Shown here in pieces: positions 27,204-35,599 of a DNA stretch of 64,000 nucleotides. Below the pieces are notes generated by a model. It was not told where the DNA came from. It did not search any database and worked only from the letters and a program-made list of their open reading frames with translations. Every line of letters starts with the position of its first letter. The first letter of the stretch is position 1. The DNA comes from Ardenticatenaceae bacterium (lineage in GTDB: Bacteria > Chloroflexota > Anaerolineae > Promineifilales > Promineifilaceae). The position numbers and the translations under genes were made by a program. The stretch spans positions 1 through 64,000 of the forward strand of contig JACKCC010000024.1 in NCBI GenBank assembly GCA_020634245.1. Direction: 5' to 3'.

Positions 27204-27531
27204 GCGCGGCGATGTGGTGCTGATCCCATTTCCATTCACCGATTTATCGGCCGCCAAAACACGTCCCGCCGTCGTGATTAACGGCCCTCTTTACTGGCAG
27301 ATTCGCGCCGAATATTTATTGGCTTATGTCTCCTCCCAAATTAGCAAAGCAAACCCGGAGCTTGATTTTATACTGGTTGACTGGGAATCAGCCGGACTGC
27401 TCAAGCCGTCTTTTATGCGCCCCAAAATTGCGGCGATTGATCCAACGCTCGTGGTTCATCATGTGGGGAAGCTTTCAGCCCAGGATTTATCAGGAATTGA
27501 TGCCTGTTTAAGGCAAGCTCTGAACTTATAG
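27193..27531 (+). CDS. PemK/MazF-family endoribonuclease toxin
   Basis: A 112-residue protein beginning AYERGDVVLIPFPFTDLSAA then KTRPAVVI, the conserved start of PemK/MazF toxins, which cleave mRNA. Later LKPSFMRPKIAAIDPTLV corresponds to the conserved Ser/Thr-containing loop. The start ATG lies within the antitoxin gene, so the two are translationally coupled. A second, unrelated mazEF pair lies at 59.4-60.0 kb. Confidence 0.88.
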   Translation: MAYERGDVVLIPFPFTDLSAAKTRPAVVINGPLYWQIRAEYLLAYVSSQISKANPELDFILVDWESAGLLKPSFMRPKIAAIDPTLVVHHVGKLSAQDLSGIDACLRQALNL

Positions 27532-27584
27532 TTCCATCATCAACATTGATCTCGGGTGGTGCTGTTCAAAATCAGGGGGGTACG

Positions 27585-28859
27585 ATGCCTAAAATTACGT
27601 TCAAAGCGCTATTTCAGTTAATTGTTTTCGGGGCTTATCTACTCATAATGAGCAGTACCATTGTTGGGTGTCTCCGGGAAAATGATTTATCAAATCGAAC
27701 ATCCCCTATCGCTGAGGAACAGCACTATACAACAATTCCTCAAAATGAAACCGTCCCATCTACCAAGACAATTACAACGATTATGCCATCACCCTTACCC
27801 AATCTGATTACCATCTCACCCACTGCATCAAACACACCATTTCCTAAAACGACTGAACCAATCCCTGAAGAAACTCCAGAAATTGTTCCGACATCGGCTT
27901 TTCAAATAATGAAAATCTACGATTTCGGCGGAGAAAGAGCCTACGATTTTTGGGGAGAGCGATTAATAATATCACCAGATAGTTCACGAGTTGCCGTGAT
28001 TACGGTGAATCAAGAAATTGGTTCCGATGGTATTCATGAAATCTGGTGGGAAGAAGTCAAACTCTATGATTACGAGACTGGCCAACAAGAATATATGCTA
28101 CAAAGAACTAGAACGGACTCTGTGGTAGAAACATTTACAGCGATGGCTTTTTCCCCAGATAGTCAGCTTTTAGCAGTTGCCGGAACCGGACAAACCATTT
28201 GGGTTTGGGATGTTGCCAACGGCAATCAAGTTAGTCAAATTTCGTTTTGGGGACCAATTAGTGATCTAGCCTTTTCACCAGATGGGCAATTAGTAGCCGT
28301 TACCTCTCCCAGCGAACACCCAAAGGAAATGGGAGTGGGTGTTTTTGACGTTAATTCTGGAACCTTGATCGCCCAAATAAGAGACCGCGAAGCTATAAAT
28401 GTGATATTTTTAGAAAACGGAAAGCAACTTCTCATAGGAGCAGCTGAATATTATCTTCCTGATCGAGAGGTAGGAAACGCCTTATTCATATGGAATTATG
28501 AAACAAACGAAATATCTGGAGTTTTGTCACAATATGGTACGCCGCAAGTTGTGGCTATCGACACTAAAAGGGAGCTTGTAGCGACTGTTCTTGAAAAAAC
28601 ATTGCGCTTGATCGACCTTCAAACATTAGACGAGATTGATGTCGAAATGCCCGAGACTGGAGCACGTGTCTTAAGTTTCGATAGCGCTGGTAATATTTGG
28701 GTTTTAAGTTTCGACGGCGTACTTTCGCAATGGGACGCTGACGGGAAACACATAAGAAAACAGCAATTTCTCAACGCAACGGATTTTGCTGTCATTCCCA
28801 AATCAGGTAATCTGCTTATCTCTTTTCCAGAAGAAATATGGGAGGTAGCGTTTCCATAA
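27585..28859 (+). CDS. WD40-repeat-like lipoprotein
   Basis: A 424-residue secreted lipoprotein. The signal peptide ends in a lipobox (TIVGC), followed by a Thr/Ser/Pro-rich linker (about 30-110) and a propeller with clear blades: MAFSPDSQLLAVAGTGQTIW then VWDV, and LAFSPDGQLVAVTSP. No catalytic motif seen, so a binding role is likely. The ATG at 27585 with a G-rich upstream stretch is used rather than an earlier TTG at 27546. The gene is AT-rich, has no ACGGCCGT octamer and uses codons unlike its neighbours, suggesting later arrival. Confidence 0.8.
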   Translation: MPKITFKALFQLIVFGAYLLIMSSTIVGCLRENDLSNRTSPIAEEQHYTTIPQNETVPSTKTITTIMPSPLPNLITISPTASNTPFPKTTEPIPEETPEIVPTSAFQIMKIYDFGGERAYDFWGERLIISPDSSRVAVITVNQEIGSDGIHEIWWEEVKLYDYETGQQEYMLQRTRTDSVVETFTAMAFSPDSQLLAVAGTGQTIWVWDVANGNQVSQISFWGPISDLAFSPDGQLVAVTSPSEHPKEMGVGVFDVNSGTLIAQIRDREAINVIFLENGKQLLIGAAEYYLPDREVGNALFIWNYETNEISGVLSQYGTPQVVAIDTKRELVATVLEKTLRLIDLQTLDEIDVEMPETGARVLSFDSAGNIWVLSFDGVLSQWDADGKHIRKQQFLNATDFAVIPKSGNLLISFPEEIWEVAFP

Positions 28860-28904
28860 TCTTGCCAGCGGCCGTCCCCCCCTCCTACTCTCCGCCTTAA
28901 CAAC

Positions 28905-28922
28905 CCATAAGTTTCGTTGACA
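28905..28922 (+). repeat. 18-bp direct repeat, left copy flanking brnTA
   Basis: CCATAAGTTTCGTTGACA, identical to 29577-29594. It lies 43 bases before the brnT start. The two copies bracket the toxin-antitoxin pair. Confidence 0.85.
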
Positions 28923-28964
28923 GTCATGCTATAATTGAGCCATCAATTTCAAGAAAGGATGACG

Positions 28965-29249
28965 ATGTACATTGCCGACATAATCTGGCTGCCCCAAATC
29001 ATTGACAAGCTGGCTTGGAAACACAACGTCATGCCCGAAGAGGTGGACCAGATACTATTCGGCAAGCCTTTTTATCGAAAAGTTCAGAAGGGGCACATCC
29101 CTGGTGAAGATGTCTATGCTGCCCTAGGACGGACAAATGCTGGACGATATTTGATTGTATTCTTTATTTATAAACCTAATCGGGAAGCGCTTGTTTTAAG
29201 TACGCGCGATATGGATAAAAAAGAACGACGACAATATGAGCGAAAATAA
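28965..29249 (+). CDS. brnT: BrnT-family toxin
   Basis: A 94-residue protein matching the BrnT (DUF497) ribonuclease toxin pattern: WLPQIIDKLAWKHNVMPEEV at the start, then ALGRTNAGRYLIVFFIY, and a basic end (STRDMDKKERRQYERK). BrnT has an RNase fold related to RelE. I choose the ATG at 28965, six bases after AAAGG; another ATG six bases upstream is possible. The antitoxin gene overlaps the end by 14 bases. Confidence 0.82.
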   Translation: MYIADIIWLPQIIDKLAWKHNVMPEEVDQILFGKPFYRKVQKGHIPGEDVYAALGRTNAGRYLIVFFIYKPNREALVLSTRDMDKKERRQYERK

Positions 29250-29499
29250 AAAAATACCGCAATTGGAAAGCTACGAAGCAATTGGTGAGTTTTGGGATAC
29301 CCACAGTCTGGCCGATTACTGGGACCAAACAGAACCAGCCGAATTTGAGATTGACCCCGACGCACGCCGCCGCTATCTGGTCGCTGTAGACCCAGGCTTG
29401 CTGAAGCAACTGCAAAAAGTTGCTCGCCAACGTGGATTGGCTACAGAAAGCCTGGTTAATTTGTTTCTTGCCCAACACTTGCAAGAAATTACCTCGTAA
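29236..29499 (+). CDS. brnA: CopG/BrnA-like antitoxin
   Basis: An 87-residue protein with the usual antitoxin start ESYEAIGEFWDTHSLADYWD and a C-terminal ribbon-helix-helix-type segment (RYLVAVDPGLLKQLQKVARQ, then RGLATESLVNLFLAQHL). Antitoxins of this class bind DNA and repress their own operon. The start overlaps brnT, so the pair is translationally coupled. Confidence 0.82.
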   Translation: MSENKKIPQLESYEAIGEFWDTHSLADYWDQTEPAEFEIDPDARRRYLVAVDPGLLKQLQKVARQRGLATESLVNLFLAQHLQEITS

Positions 29500-29523
29500 G
29501 TTTCTCGACTTAAGTGATTGTCA

Positions 29524-29551
29524 ACGGCCGTTCCCGCCCCCGAACGGCCGT
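29524..29551. terminator. Hairpin made from two ACGGCCGT octamers after brnTA
   Basis: CAACGGCCGTT and GAACGGCCGTTTTG flank CCCGCCCCC. Because the octamer is its own complement, the two copies can pair with each other, and TTTT follows the second, giving a possible terminator. Confidence 0.5.
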
Positions 29552-29576
29552 TTTGCTTCCCCCAATCGTTAAAAAG

Positions 29577-29594
29577 CCATAAGTTTCGTTGACA
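29577..29594 (+). repeat. 18-bp direct repeat, right copy flanking brnTA
   Basis: CCATAAGTTTCGTTGACA, identical to 28905-28922, 672 bases further on. It lies just upstream of the aldose-dehydrogenase gene. Confidence 0.85.
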
Positions 29595-29648
29595 TTCAAA
29601 TTGCGCCCACTACCATTGACGCCAGATTTCAATCGTGGAGGTATTTGG

Positions 29649-31241
29649 ATGCGTCAATCGTATTGGACCCGATTCTTGATTTTGTTCGTTGTATTGGTCG
29701 GCGGCACGGCCGTACTCACCCACACCCTCATCTCTACCACCAACGCCGCCCCAGAAGCCGTCAATCTGGTCGATGCCTTCCCTGGCATCACCTTCAACAC
29801 CCCGGTGGATATTGCCCATGCCGGTGACGGCCGTCTCTTCATCGTCGAGCGGGCCGGCGTCATCCGCTTCGCTACGCTGGACGCGCCCGTCGCCAGTGCC
29901 CCTACCTTCCTCAACATCACCGACCGCATCAGCGCCGGCGGCGAAGGCGGGCTGTTGGGCCTGGCCTTTCACCCCGATTTTGCCAGCAACGACTATTTTT
30001 ATGTCAATTACGTCACCGAGATTGGCGGCCAGCTTTATACCCGCGTTTCCCGTTTCAGCGCTGCCGCGAATCCCAATGCCGCCGACCCGGCCAGCGAACT
30101 GGTTTTGCTGCAACTGGCCCAGCCCTACAGCAATCACAATGGCGGCGACCTGGACTTTGGGCCGGATGGCTACCTCTACATCGCGTTGGGCGATGGCGGC
30201 AGCGGCGGCGACCCGGACGAACGCGCCCAAAACATCAACGATTTACTGGGCAAGATGCTGCGCATCGACGTAGACGGCGGCGGTATCGCTCCCCAGTCGC
30301 AGTGCGGCAGCAATGCCAACTACACCATTCCGGCCGATAATCCATTCGTCGGCCAGACGGGCTGCGACGAAATTTGGGCCGTCGGTCTGCGTAACCCCTG
30401 GCGTTTCAGCTTCGACCGGCAGACGGGCGACATGTTCATCGGCGATGTGGGCCAGAACGCCTGGGAAGAAATCGATTTCCAACCAGCCGGAACCAGCGGC
30501 ATCAATTGGGGCTGGGACACGAAAGAAGGAACCCACTGCTACGAACCAGCTTCCGGCTGTGACTCCACCGGGCTGACCGACCCGATTTTTGAGTATGATC
30601 ACAGCAATAATCGTTGCTCCATCACCGGCGGCTTTGTCTATCGGGGCAGCCAATATCCAGCGCTGGCGGGCAGCTACCTCTACGCCGACTTCTGCACCGG
30701 CGAAGTGTGGGGACTCAGCGCCAACAGCGGCGATTGGAACGGCGCACTAACCAACAATAAGCTGGCCGACATCGGCCTGATTGCCACTTTTGGCGAAGAT
30801 GCCAACGGCGAAGTTTATGTGGCGGGGTACAGCAATGGGATTATCTACCGCATCCAGGATGACGCGCCCGCCCCGATTTTGAGCATCAGCAAAATGGCCC
30901 CGGCCAGTGTCACCTCTGGTGAACCGTTCACCTACACGCTCACCATCAGCAACAGCGGCAGTGCGGCGGCGGCCAATCTGGTCATCAGTGACGCACTGCC
31001 AACCGGGGCTAATTACGTCAGCGGCGGCAGCCTGAACGGCGATGTGGTGACCTGGGCTGTGCCCAATCTGGCCGCGCAAGATGCGATCTCGGTTCAGTTT
31101 ACGGTGACAGCGGCGCAAACGGTCATCAATCAGGATTACGGCGTCACTGCTAACGGCGGCTACCGCGCCCCCTGGACACAGCCGGTTCTGACGTTGGTTG
31201 ACCCGAAATACGTCTATTTGCCGCTCGTTTTTCAAGATTAG
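29649..31241 (+). CDS. PQQ-dependent soluble aldose dehydrogenase (GSDH/YliI type) with C-terminal DUF11 domain
   Basis: A 530-residue secreted protein. A signal peptide (residues 1-31) precedes a six-bladed propeller of the soluble glucose/sorbosone dehydrogenase family: GGEGGLLGLAFHPDFASNDY, YSNHNGGDLDFGPDGYLYIA, LGDGGSGGDPDERAQNINDL, LRNPWRFSFDRQTGDMFIGD. The family oxidises aldoses with PQQ. Residues about 420-520 are a DUF11 repeat (SKMAPASVTSGEPFTYTLTI), a surface Ig-like fold. GGAGG at 29636-29640 sets the ATG. A PQQ biosynthesis locus is not in the window. Confidence 0.9.
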   Translation: MRQSYWTRFLILFVVLVGGTAVLTHTLISTTNAAPEAVNLVDAFPGITFNTPVDIAHAGDGRLFIVERAGVIRFATLDAPVASAPTFLNITDRISAGGEGGLLGLAFHPDFASNDYFYVNYVTEIGGQLYTRVSRFSAAANPNAADPASELVLLQLAQPYSNHNGGDLDFGPDGYLYIALGDGGSGGDPDERAQNINDLLGKMLRIDVDGGGIAPQSQCGSNANYTIPADNPFVGQTGCDEIWAVGLRNPWRFSFDRQTGDMFIGDVGQNAWEEIDFQPAGTSGINWGWDTKEGTHCYEPASGCDSTGLTDPIFEYDHSNNRCSITGGFVYRGSQYPALAGSYLYADFCTGEVWGLSANSGDWNGALTNNKLADIGLIATFGEDANGEVYVAGYSNGIIYRIQDDAPAPILSISKMAPASVTSGEPFTYTLTISNSGSAAAANLVISDALPTGANYVSGGSLNGDVVTWAVPNLAAQDAISVQFTVTAAQTVINQDYGVTANGGYRAPWTQPVLTLVDPKYVYLPLVFQD

Positions 31242-31246
31242 CTTCT

Positions 31247-31293
31247 AGACCCTAAGGGTGGCGACCAAAGGTCGCCCGAAACCCTTAGGGTCT
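31247..31293. terminator. Nested hairpin between convergent genes
   Basis: An outer stem AGACCCTAAGGGT / ACCCTTAGGGTCT encloses an inner GGCGACC AAA GGTCGCC. The inner words recur at 51630-51650. Likely a shared terminator for the aldose dehydrogenase and lplA. Confidence 0.8.
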
Positions 31294-31303
31294 CGGTCCC
31301 CAT

Positions 31304-32248
31304 TCAATACAACAATTCCATAATCAACGTCGGGACACCGGGGACGGTTTGCAACGCCTGCTGCAAGGATTCACGTTCGTAGCGGCAGCCTGCCAAACTA
31401 GATTCCAGGGCTGAAATGGCTGATGGGTTCACAAAATCGGCTTCGATGTGGCAGTGCTGGACACGGCCGTTCTCCACCACAATCTCCACACTGGCCAACT
31501 GGTTACGCCTGCGCACCGTGAATTTGGGCGACCGGCCGATATTCCACTCCCACGATTCATACCGCTCGGCCCGAATTTGGGCGATTTTGGCCCAATCGTC
31601 ATGGGTTAGCGCATACGGTGCAACCGTATCGCCAAAAAGATGGCGCAAAATCGCCTGCTGGAATTGGGCCATCGTCATGGACTGCGGCAGCAAATCGGCG
31701 ATGTTGACCACATCCGCCCGCACCGATTGCACGGCTTTGGATTCGATTTGCATCCGTTTAGGCTGAACCGCTCGGTTCAGCATTGCCAAATCGGCGTTAA
31801 ACAAAAGCGTGCCATGACTGAGTACCCGCCCCCGCGAAGCATACTGCGCATTGCCCGAAATCTTCCTATCACCGACAAACAGGCTGCTGCGATTGCGCAG
31901 TTCCGCTTTTATGCCCAACTGGGCCAGCACGGCCACAATCGGCGCGGTAAACTTGGCAAAATTGTGCAAATCATCCCGCTCTGGGCTGATAAAGCTGAAG
32001 TTAAGATTGCCGGGATCATGGTAGACCGTCCCGCCGCCGGATAGGCGGCGCACCAGCTGAATGTTGTGCACCGCCAAAAAATCAAGATCGACTTCCTCAA
32101 ACGCGTTTTGATTGCGGCCGATAATCACCGCCGGCTCATTGACATAAAACAAAAACAGCATCTCGTCCAGCACAACGTGGCGCAGGAGAAATTCTTCCAA
32201 TGCCAGGTTGGTGCGCGGATCGGTGTTGTTGTGAGCGACAAATAGCAT
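31304..32248 (-). CDS. lplA: Lipoate-protein ligase A
   Basis: A 314-residue lipoate-protein ligase, which adenylates lipoate and attaches it to E2 and GcvH proteins. Motifs: NLALEEFLLR, EPAVIIGRNQNAFEEV, RRLSGGGTVYHDPGNLNFSF and GDRKISGNAQ with the catalytic Lys, plus HGTLLFNADLAML. The C-terminal accessory domain is present (SWEWNIGRSPKFTVRRR), as in single-chain LplA. No lipoylated complex genes are adjacent. Confidence 0.93.
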   Translation of the reverse strand: MLFVAHNNTDPRTNLALEEFLLRHVVLDEMLFLFYVNEPAVIIGRNQNAFEEVDLDFLAVHNIQLVRRLSGGGTVYHDPGNLNFSFISPERDDLHNFAKFTAPIVAVLAQLGIKAELRNRSSLFVGDRKISGNAQYASRGRVLSHGTLLFNADLAMLNRAVQPKRMQIESKAVQSVRADVVNIADLLPQSMTMAQFQQAILRHLFGDTVAPYALTHDDWAKIAQIRAERYESWEWNIGRSPKFTVRRRNQLASVEIVVENGRVQHCHIEADFVNPSAISALESSLAGCRYERESLQQALQTVPGVPTLIMELLY

Positions 32249-32330
32249 AGTTTGAACCTTTGCGGCGAGTATACAATGATTGGGGACAGATTCATACAGA
32301 CAAAGTGTGATTTCCAGCTAGAATTAGCCG

Positions 32331-33119
32331 ATGCATTTACCAGACTATTCGACTGTATTTTGGATAACGGCCGTTCTCGCCGTCACGTTATTGGGTATTG
32401 CCAAAGCCGGGTTTGGCGGCGGGGCGGCCGTCATCGCCACACCCCTGCTGGCTTTGACCATTCCCGTAGCCGATGCGGCGGCACTGCTTTTACCGCTGCT
32501 GATCATCATCGACATGATCTCGATTGTTCATTATCGGGGCAATTTTGACCGCCACAGCATCCGCTTGATGGTTCCCAGCGCGGCCGTCGGCATTCTGATT
32601 GGCGGCTTATTTTTTGGCACGTTCAGCAGCAATGAACGGGTGCTCAAGCTGGGGATTGGCTTGCTGGCCGTCGCCTTTGTCCTGTTCCAATTGTTCCGCA
32701 CGCAAATTATGGGGCAGTTGGAAGGGAAACGGCCGTCCACCACCCAGGGCATCTTTTTCAGTAGTTTGGCCGGGTTTACCTCGACATTAGCCCACGCCGG
32801 CGGCCCGCCAGCCACGATTTACCTGCTGCCACAAAAGCTGCCCCGGCAGTTATTTGTGGGCACAACGGTCGTCTTTTTTACGGCCGTTAACCTCATCAAA
32901 CTCATCCCCTACAGCGTTTTGGGACTGCTCAAGGTAGGCAACGTGACGACAATTTTGATTTTGTCGCCGCTTTGTTATCTGGGGGTGCGGCTGGGGATTT
33001 ATTTGAACGGCCGTTTCACCGACAAATGGTTCAACCGGCTCATCTACAGCCTGCTCTTCCTCACCGGCATCCAACTCATTCTAGGCCGGTCTTTGCTAGA
33101 CTTTTTCGTTCGTTTCTAG
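32331..33119 (+). CDS. TauE/SafE-family membrane transporter
   Basis: A 262-residue membrane protein with about eight hydrophobic segments and the family marks GIAKAGFGGGAAVIATPLLA near the N terminus and STLAHAGGPPATIYLLP in the second half, the two inverted repeats of TauE/SafE carriers. Family members export sulfite, sulfoacetate or related anions; the substrate here is not defined. Overlaps the end of the convergent LLM gene by four bases. Confidence 0.9.
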   Translation: MHLPDYSTVFWITAVLAVTLLGIAKAGFGGGAAVIATPLLALTIPVADAAALLLPLLIIIDMISIVHYRGNFDRHSIRLMVPSAAVGILIGGLFFGTFSSNERVLKLGIGLLAVAFVLFQLFRTQIMGQLEGKRPSTTQGIFFSSLAGFTSTLAHAGGPPATIYLLPQKLPRQLFVGTTVVFFTAVNLIKLIPYSVLGLLKVGNVTTILILSPLCYLGVRLGIYLNGRFTDKWFNRLIYSLLFLTGIQLILGRSLLDFFVRF

Positions 33120-34192
33120 CTGGATCGTCGGGTGATCTCCTGGCGCACCACCGGCGCAACCTTCGTTCCCAGCAGTTCAACCGCATGCAGCACCTTGTTA
33201 TGGGGCATCGTGCCCACGCTCAACTGAATCAGAAACCGATGGTGCTGAAACAACTCATGCTGGAACAAAATCTTCTCAACAATTTCATCGGGGCTGCCGA
33301 TAAAATTGGCTCCACGCAGGTCGCACGACGCCTCAAACTGCCGCCGTGACATCGGCGGCCAGCCCCGTTCCCGCCCAATCTTGTTCATAACCATCTCAAA
33401 GGACGGGTACGCTTCTTCAAAAGCCTGCTGCGCGTCATCGGCGATAAAGCCGTGCGAGTTGATACTGACGCTCAATTTTGAGCGATCATGTCCGGCATGG
33501 TCAGCAGCCCGGTAATACAAGTCCACCAACGGCGCAAATTGTTCCGGCAGACCGCCAATGATGGCGATGGCCAGGGGCAGTCCCAACGTGCCGGCCCGGA
33601 TAACCGATTCGGGTGTACCACCGACAGCAATCCAGACAGGCAGTGGGTTTTGCAACGGCCGTGGATACACTCCCTTTTCATCGATTGGCGGCCGATGTTT
33701 GCCCGACCAGCTAACTCGTTCTGATTCCCGCAGCTTCAACAGCAGTTCCAGCTTCTCCGAAAAAAGCGTATTGTAATCCTTCAAATCATAGCCAAAGAGG
33801 GGAAATGATTCGATAAAGGAGCCGCGCCCGGCCATAATTTCGGCACGGCCATTAGACAGCAAATCCAGCGTGGCAAAATCCTGAAATACCCGCACCGGAT
33901 CATCGGAGCTAAGGACGGAGACGGCGCTGCTCAGACGAATCGATTTTGTCCGCATAGCGGCCGCAGCTAGAATGACGGCCGGCGCCGATGAAATGTAATC
34001 GGGCCGGTGATGCTCTCCCAATCCAAAAACGTCCAGTCCAACCTGGTCGGCCAATTCAATCGTTTCCAGCAGATCGTGCATCCGTTGCGCCGGGGTCATC
34101 AGCTTGCCTGTGCGTGGATCAGGCGTTAGCTCGGCAAAGGAGTAGAGGCCAATTTCAAATTGTCGGGCTGAGGCAGAATTATCAACTGTCAT
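33116..34192 (-). CDS. LLM-class flavin-dependent oxidoreductase
   Basis: A 358-residue luciferase-like monooxygenase of the Atu2307/SP_0267 type. Typical segments: FEIGLYSFAELTPDPRTG at the start, GLDVFGLGEHHRPDYISSAP, AVSVLSSDDPVRVFQDFATL, EIMAGRGSFIESFPLFGYDL and PVWIAVGGTPESVIRAGTLG. The TIM barrel binds FMN or F420; the substrate is unknown. Ends head-on with the transporter gene. Confidence 0.9.
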   Translation of the reverse strand: MTVDNSASARQFEIGLYSFAELTPDPRTGKLMTPAQRMHDLLETIELADQVGLDVFGLGEHHRPDYISSAPAVILAAAAMRTKSIRLSSAVSVLSSDDPVRVFQDFATLDLLSNGRAEIMAGRGSFIESFPLFGYDLKDYNTLFSEKLELLLKLRESERVSWSGKHRPPIDEKGVYPRPLQNPLPVWIAVGGTPESVIRAGTLGLPLAIAIIGGLPEQFAPLVDLYYRAADHAGHDRSKLSVSINSHGFIADDAQQAFEEAYPSFEMVMNKIGRERGWPPMSRRQFEASCDLRGANFIGSPDEIVEKILFQHELFQHHRFLIQLSVGTMPHNKVLHAVELLGTKVAPVVRQEITRRSS

Positions 34193-34352
34193 TTTATGTC
34201 CTTAAAATGCTGATGAGATGGGTTCATTTTGTCAGAGGAAGCTAATCGTAACCTCTAGGCAACTTCAATTCAACCAGAACGAAGCAATATTCATGCAGGC
34301 TTAAGGGCACAACACCTCAAAGTGGGATTTGCGGCTTATCCATGTAAAATAA

Positions 34353-34404
34353 AGTGGAGCGCGGTCTGGCAGACCGCAAAGGGCGAGCGGGTTGCTCACG
34401 CTCC
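34353..34404. repeat. Inverted repeats upstream of the saccharopine-dehydrogenase-like gene
   Basis: A GCGGTCTGGCAGACCGC hairpin (34361-34377) and an outer GGAGCG/CGCTCC pair with an inner GAGC/GCTC. The rest of the 34193-34424 gap shows no gene; AAAGGAG before 34425 is the ribosome site of the next gene. Confidence 0.65.
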
Positions 34405-34424
34405 CATTTTGAAAGGAGATTGAT

Positions 34425-35501
34425 TTGAACAACTGGTTACTTTATGGCGCATACGGCTACACGGGCCGATTAATCATTGAAGAAGCTGTGCAGCGCGGCC
34501 ACAAACCGGTCTTGGCCGGCCGCAACAAAGATAAATTGATTCCACTGGCCAAACTGTATGATTTAGGTTGGTTGGAACTGGGATTGGATGATGGGGATAA
34601 ACTGGCAACGGCCGTTGCCCCCTTCGATCTCGTTTTCCACGCTGCCGGCCCCTTCACCATCACCAGCGACCCGATGCTGCGCGCCTGTCTGGCCGGCAAA
34701 ACCCATTACGTCGACATCACCGGCGAAATCGGCGTCTTTGAAAACACATTTCACTACGATGAAGCGGCGCGGCAAAACAACCTGGTTTTCATCTCCGGCG
34801 TCGGGTTCGACGTTGTGCCCTCGGATTGTCTGGCCAACTATGTGGCCGATAAGCTGCCCGACGCCACCGAACTGGAATTGGCCATCGCTGCCCTGGGCAG
34901 TGCCAGCGCCGGCACAACCAACACGATGCTGGAACTGCTGCCAACGCTGAAAAAAGGGAGCGTGGTGCGGCGCAACGGCCGTTACCAATCCCACTCCATC
35001 GGTCAAGACGCAAAACAAGTCACGTTCAGCAACGGCCGTACCCGCACCGTCACTCCGCTGCCCTGGGGCGACCTGGCCACCGCTTACCGCAGCACCGGCA
35101 TTCCCAACATTACCACGTATATGATTTTGCCTGTTTCGCCCACAATGGCCCGATTTTTCCGGCTGTACCGGCCGCTGCTGGCCATTAAACCGGTGCGGCG
35201 GCTGGCCCAGACCATCGTCGCCCGCAACGTGACCGGCCCTGATGAAACAGCCCGGCAGACCGGACGGAGCTACCTGTATGCCCGTGCCACCAACCAACGG
35301 GGAACGGCCGTCGAAGCCTGGCTGGAAACGATGGAGGGATACCAATTAACGGCCGTAGCCGGGGTTCGCGCCGTCGAGAAAATTTTGAACGGCGAAACCA
35401 CAGCCGGAACCCTCACTCCGGCTCAGGCCTTCGGCGTCGATTTCGTCCTGGAAATTGAAGGGACAAAACGATTCGACAAGCTGCCCAAAATAATCTCATA
35501 A
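34425..35501 (+). CDS. Saccharopine-dehydrogenase-like NAD(P)-binding protein
   Basis: A 358-residue protein with an N-terminal Rossmann fold (WLLYGAYGYTGRLIIEEAVQ, PVLAGRNKDKLIPLA) and FISGVGFDVVPSDCLANYVA, typical of saccharopine-dehydrogenase-like proteins, a family that includes enoyl reductases acting in lipid metabolism as well as unknowns. True lysine metabolism is unlikely without other pathway genes. The start is TTG at 34425 with AAAGGAG close upstream. Two ACGGCCGT copies in it read as NGR. Confidence 0.85.
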   Translation: MNNWLLYGAYGYTGRLIIEEAVQRGHKPVLAGRNKDKLIPLAKLYDLGWLELGLDDGDKLATAVAPFDLVFHAAGPFTITSDPMLRACLAGKTHYVDITGEIGVFENTFHYDEAARQNNLVFISGVGFDVVPSDCLANYVADKLPDATELELAIAALGSASAGTTNTMLELLPTLKKGSVVRRNGRYQSHSIGQDAKQVTFSNGRTRTVTPLPWGDLATAYRSTGIPNITTYMILPVSPTMARFFRLYRPLLAIKPVRRLAQTIVARNVTGPDETARQTGRSYLYARATNQRGTAVEAWLETMEGYQLTAVAGVRAVEKILNGETTAGTLTPAQAFGVDFVLEIEGTKRFDKLPKIIS

Positions 35502-35552
35502 GTCATGCGTCATTTTTATGCTGATGCATGGCGCATGACTTATGACAACCAT
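35502..35552. repeat. Intergenic inverted repeat, GCATGACTTATGAC family
   Basis: AAGTCATGCGTCA faces TGGCGCATGACTT around TTTTTATGCTGA, followed by ATGACAACC. A relative is at 49757-49808. Confidence 0.75.
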
Positions 35553-35599
35553 TCACGCTTATGTTAAAATCATCCCAGCCCAATTGGCTGTCATGATTC

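Noticed and set aside
28917..28935. TTGACA and TATAAT upstream of brnT as one promoter
   Set aside because: Only seven bases separate the two boxes; TTGACA belongs to the 18-base direct repeat, so they cannot be the -35 and -10 of the same promoter.
34425..35501. Lysine-pathway saccharopine dehydrogenase
   Set aside because: Only the general Rossmann and family motifs are present, and there are no lysine-degradation or alpha-aminoadipate genes around it.
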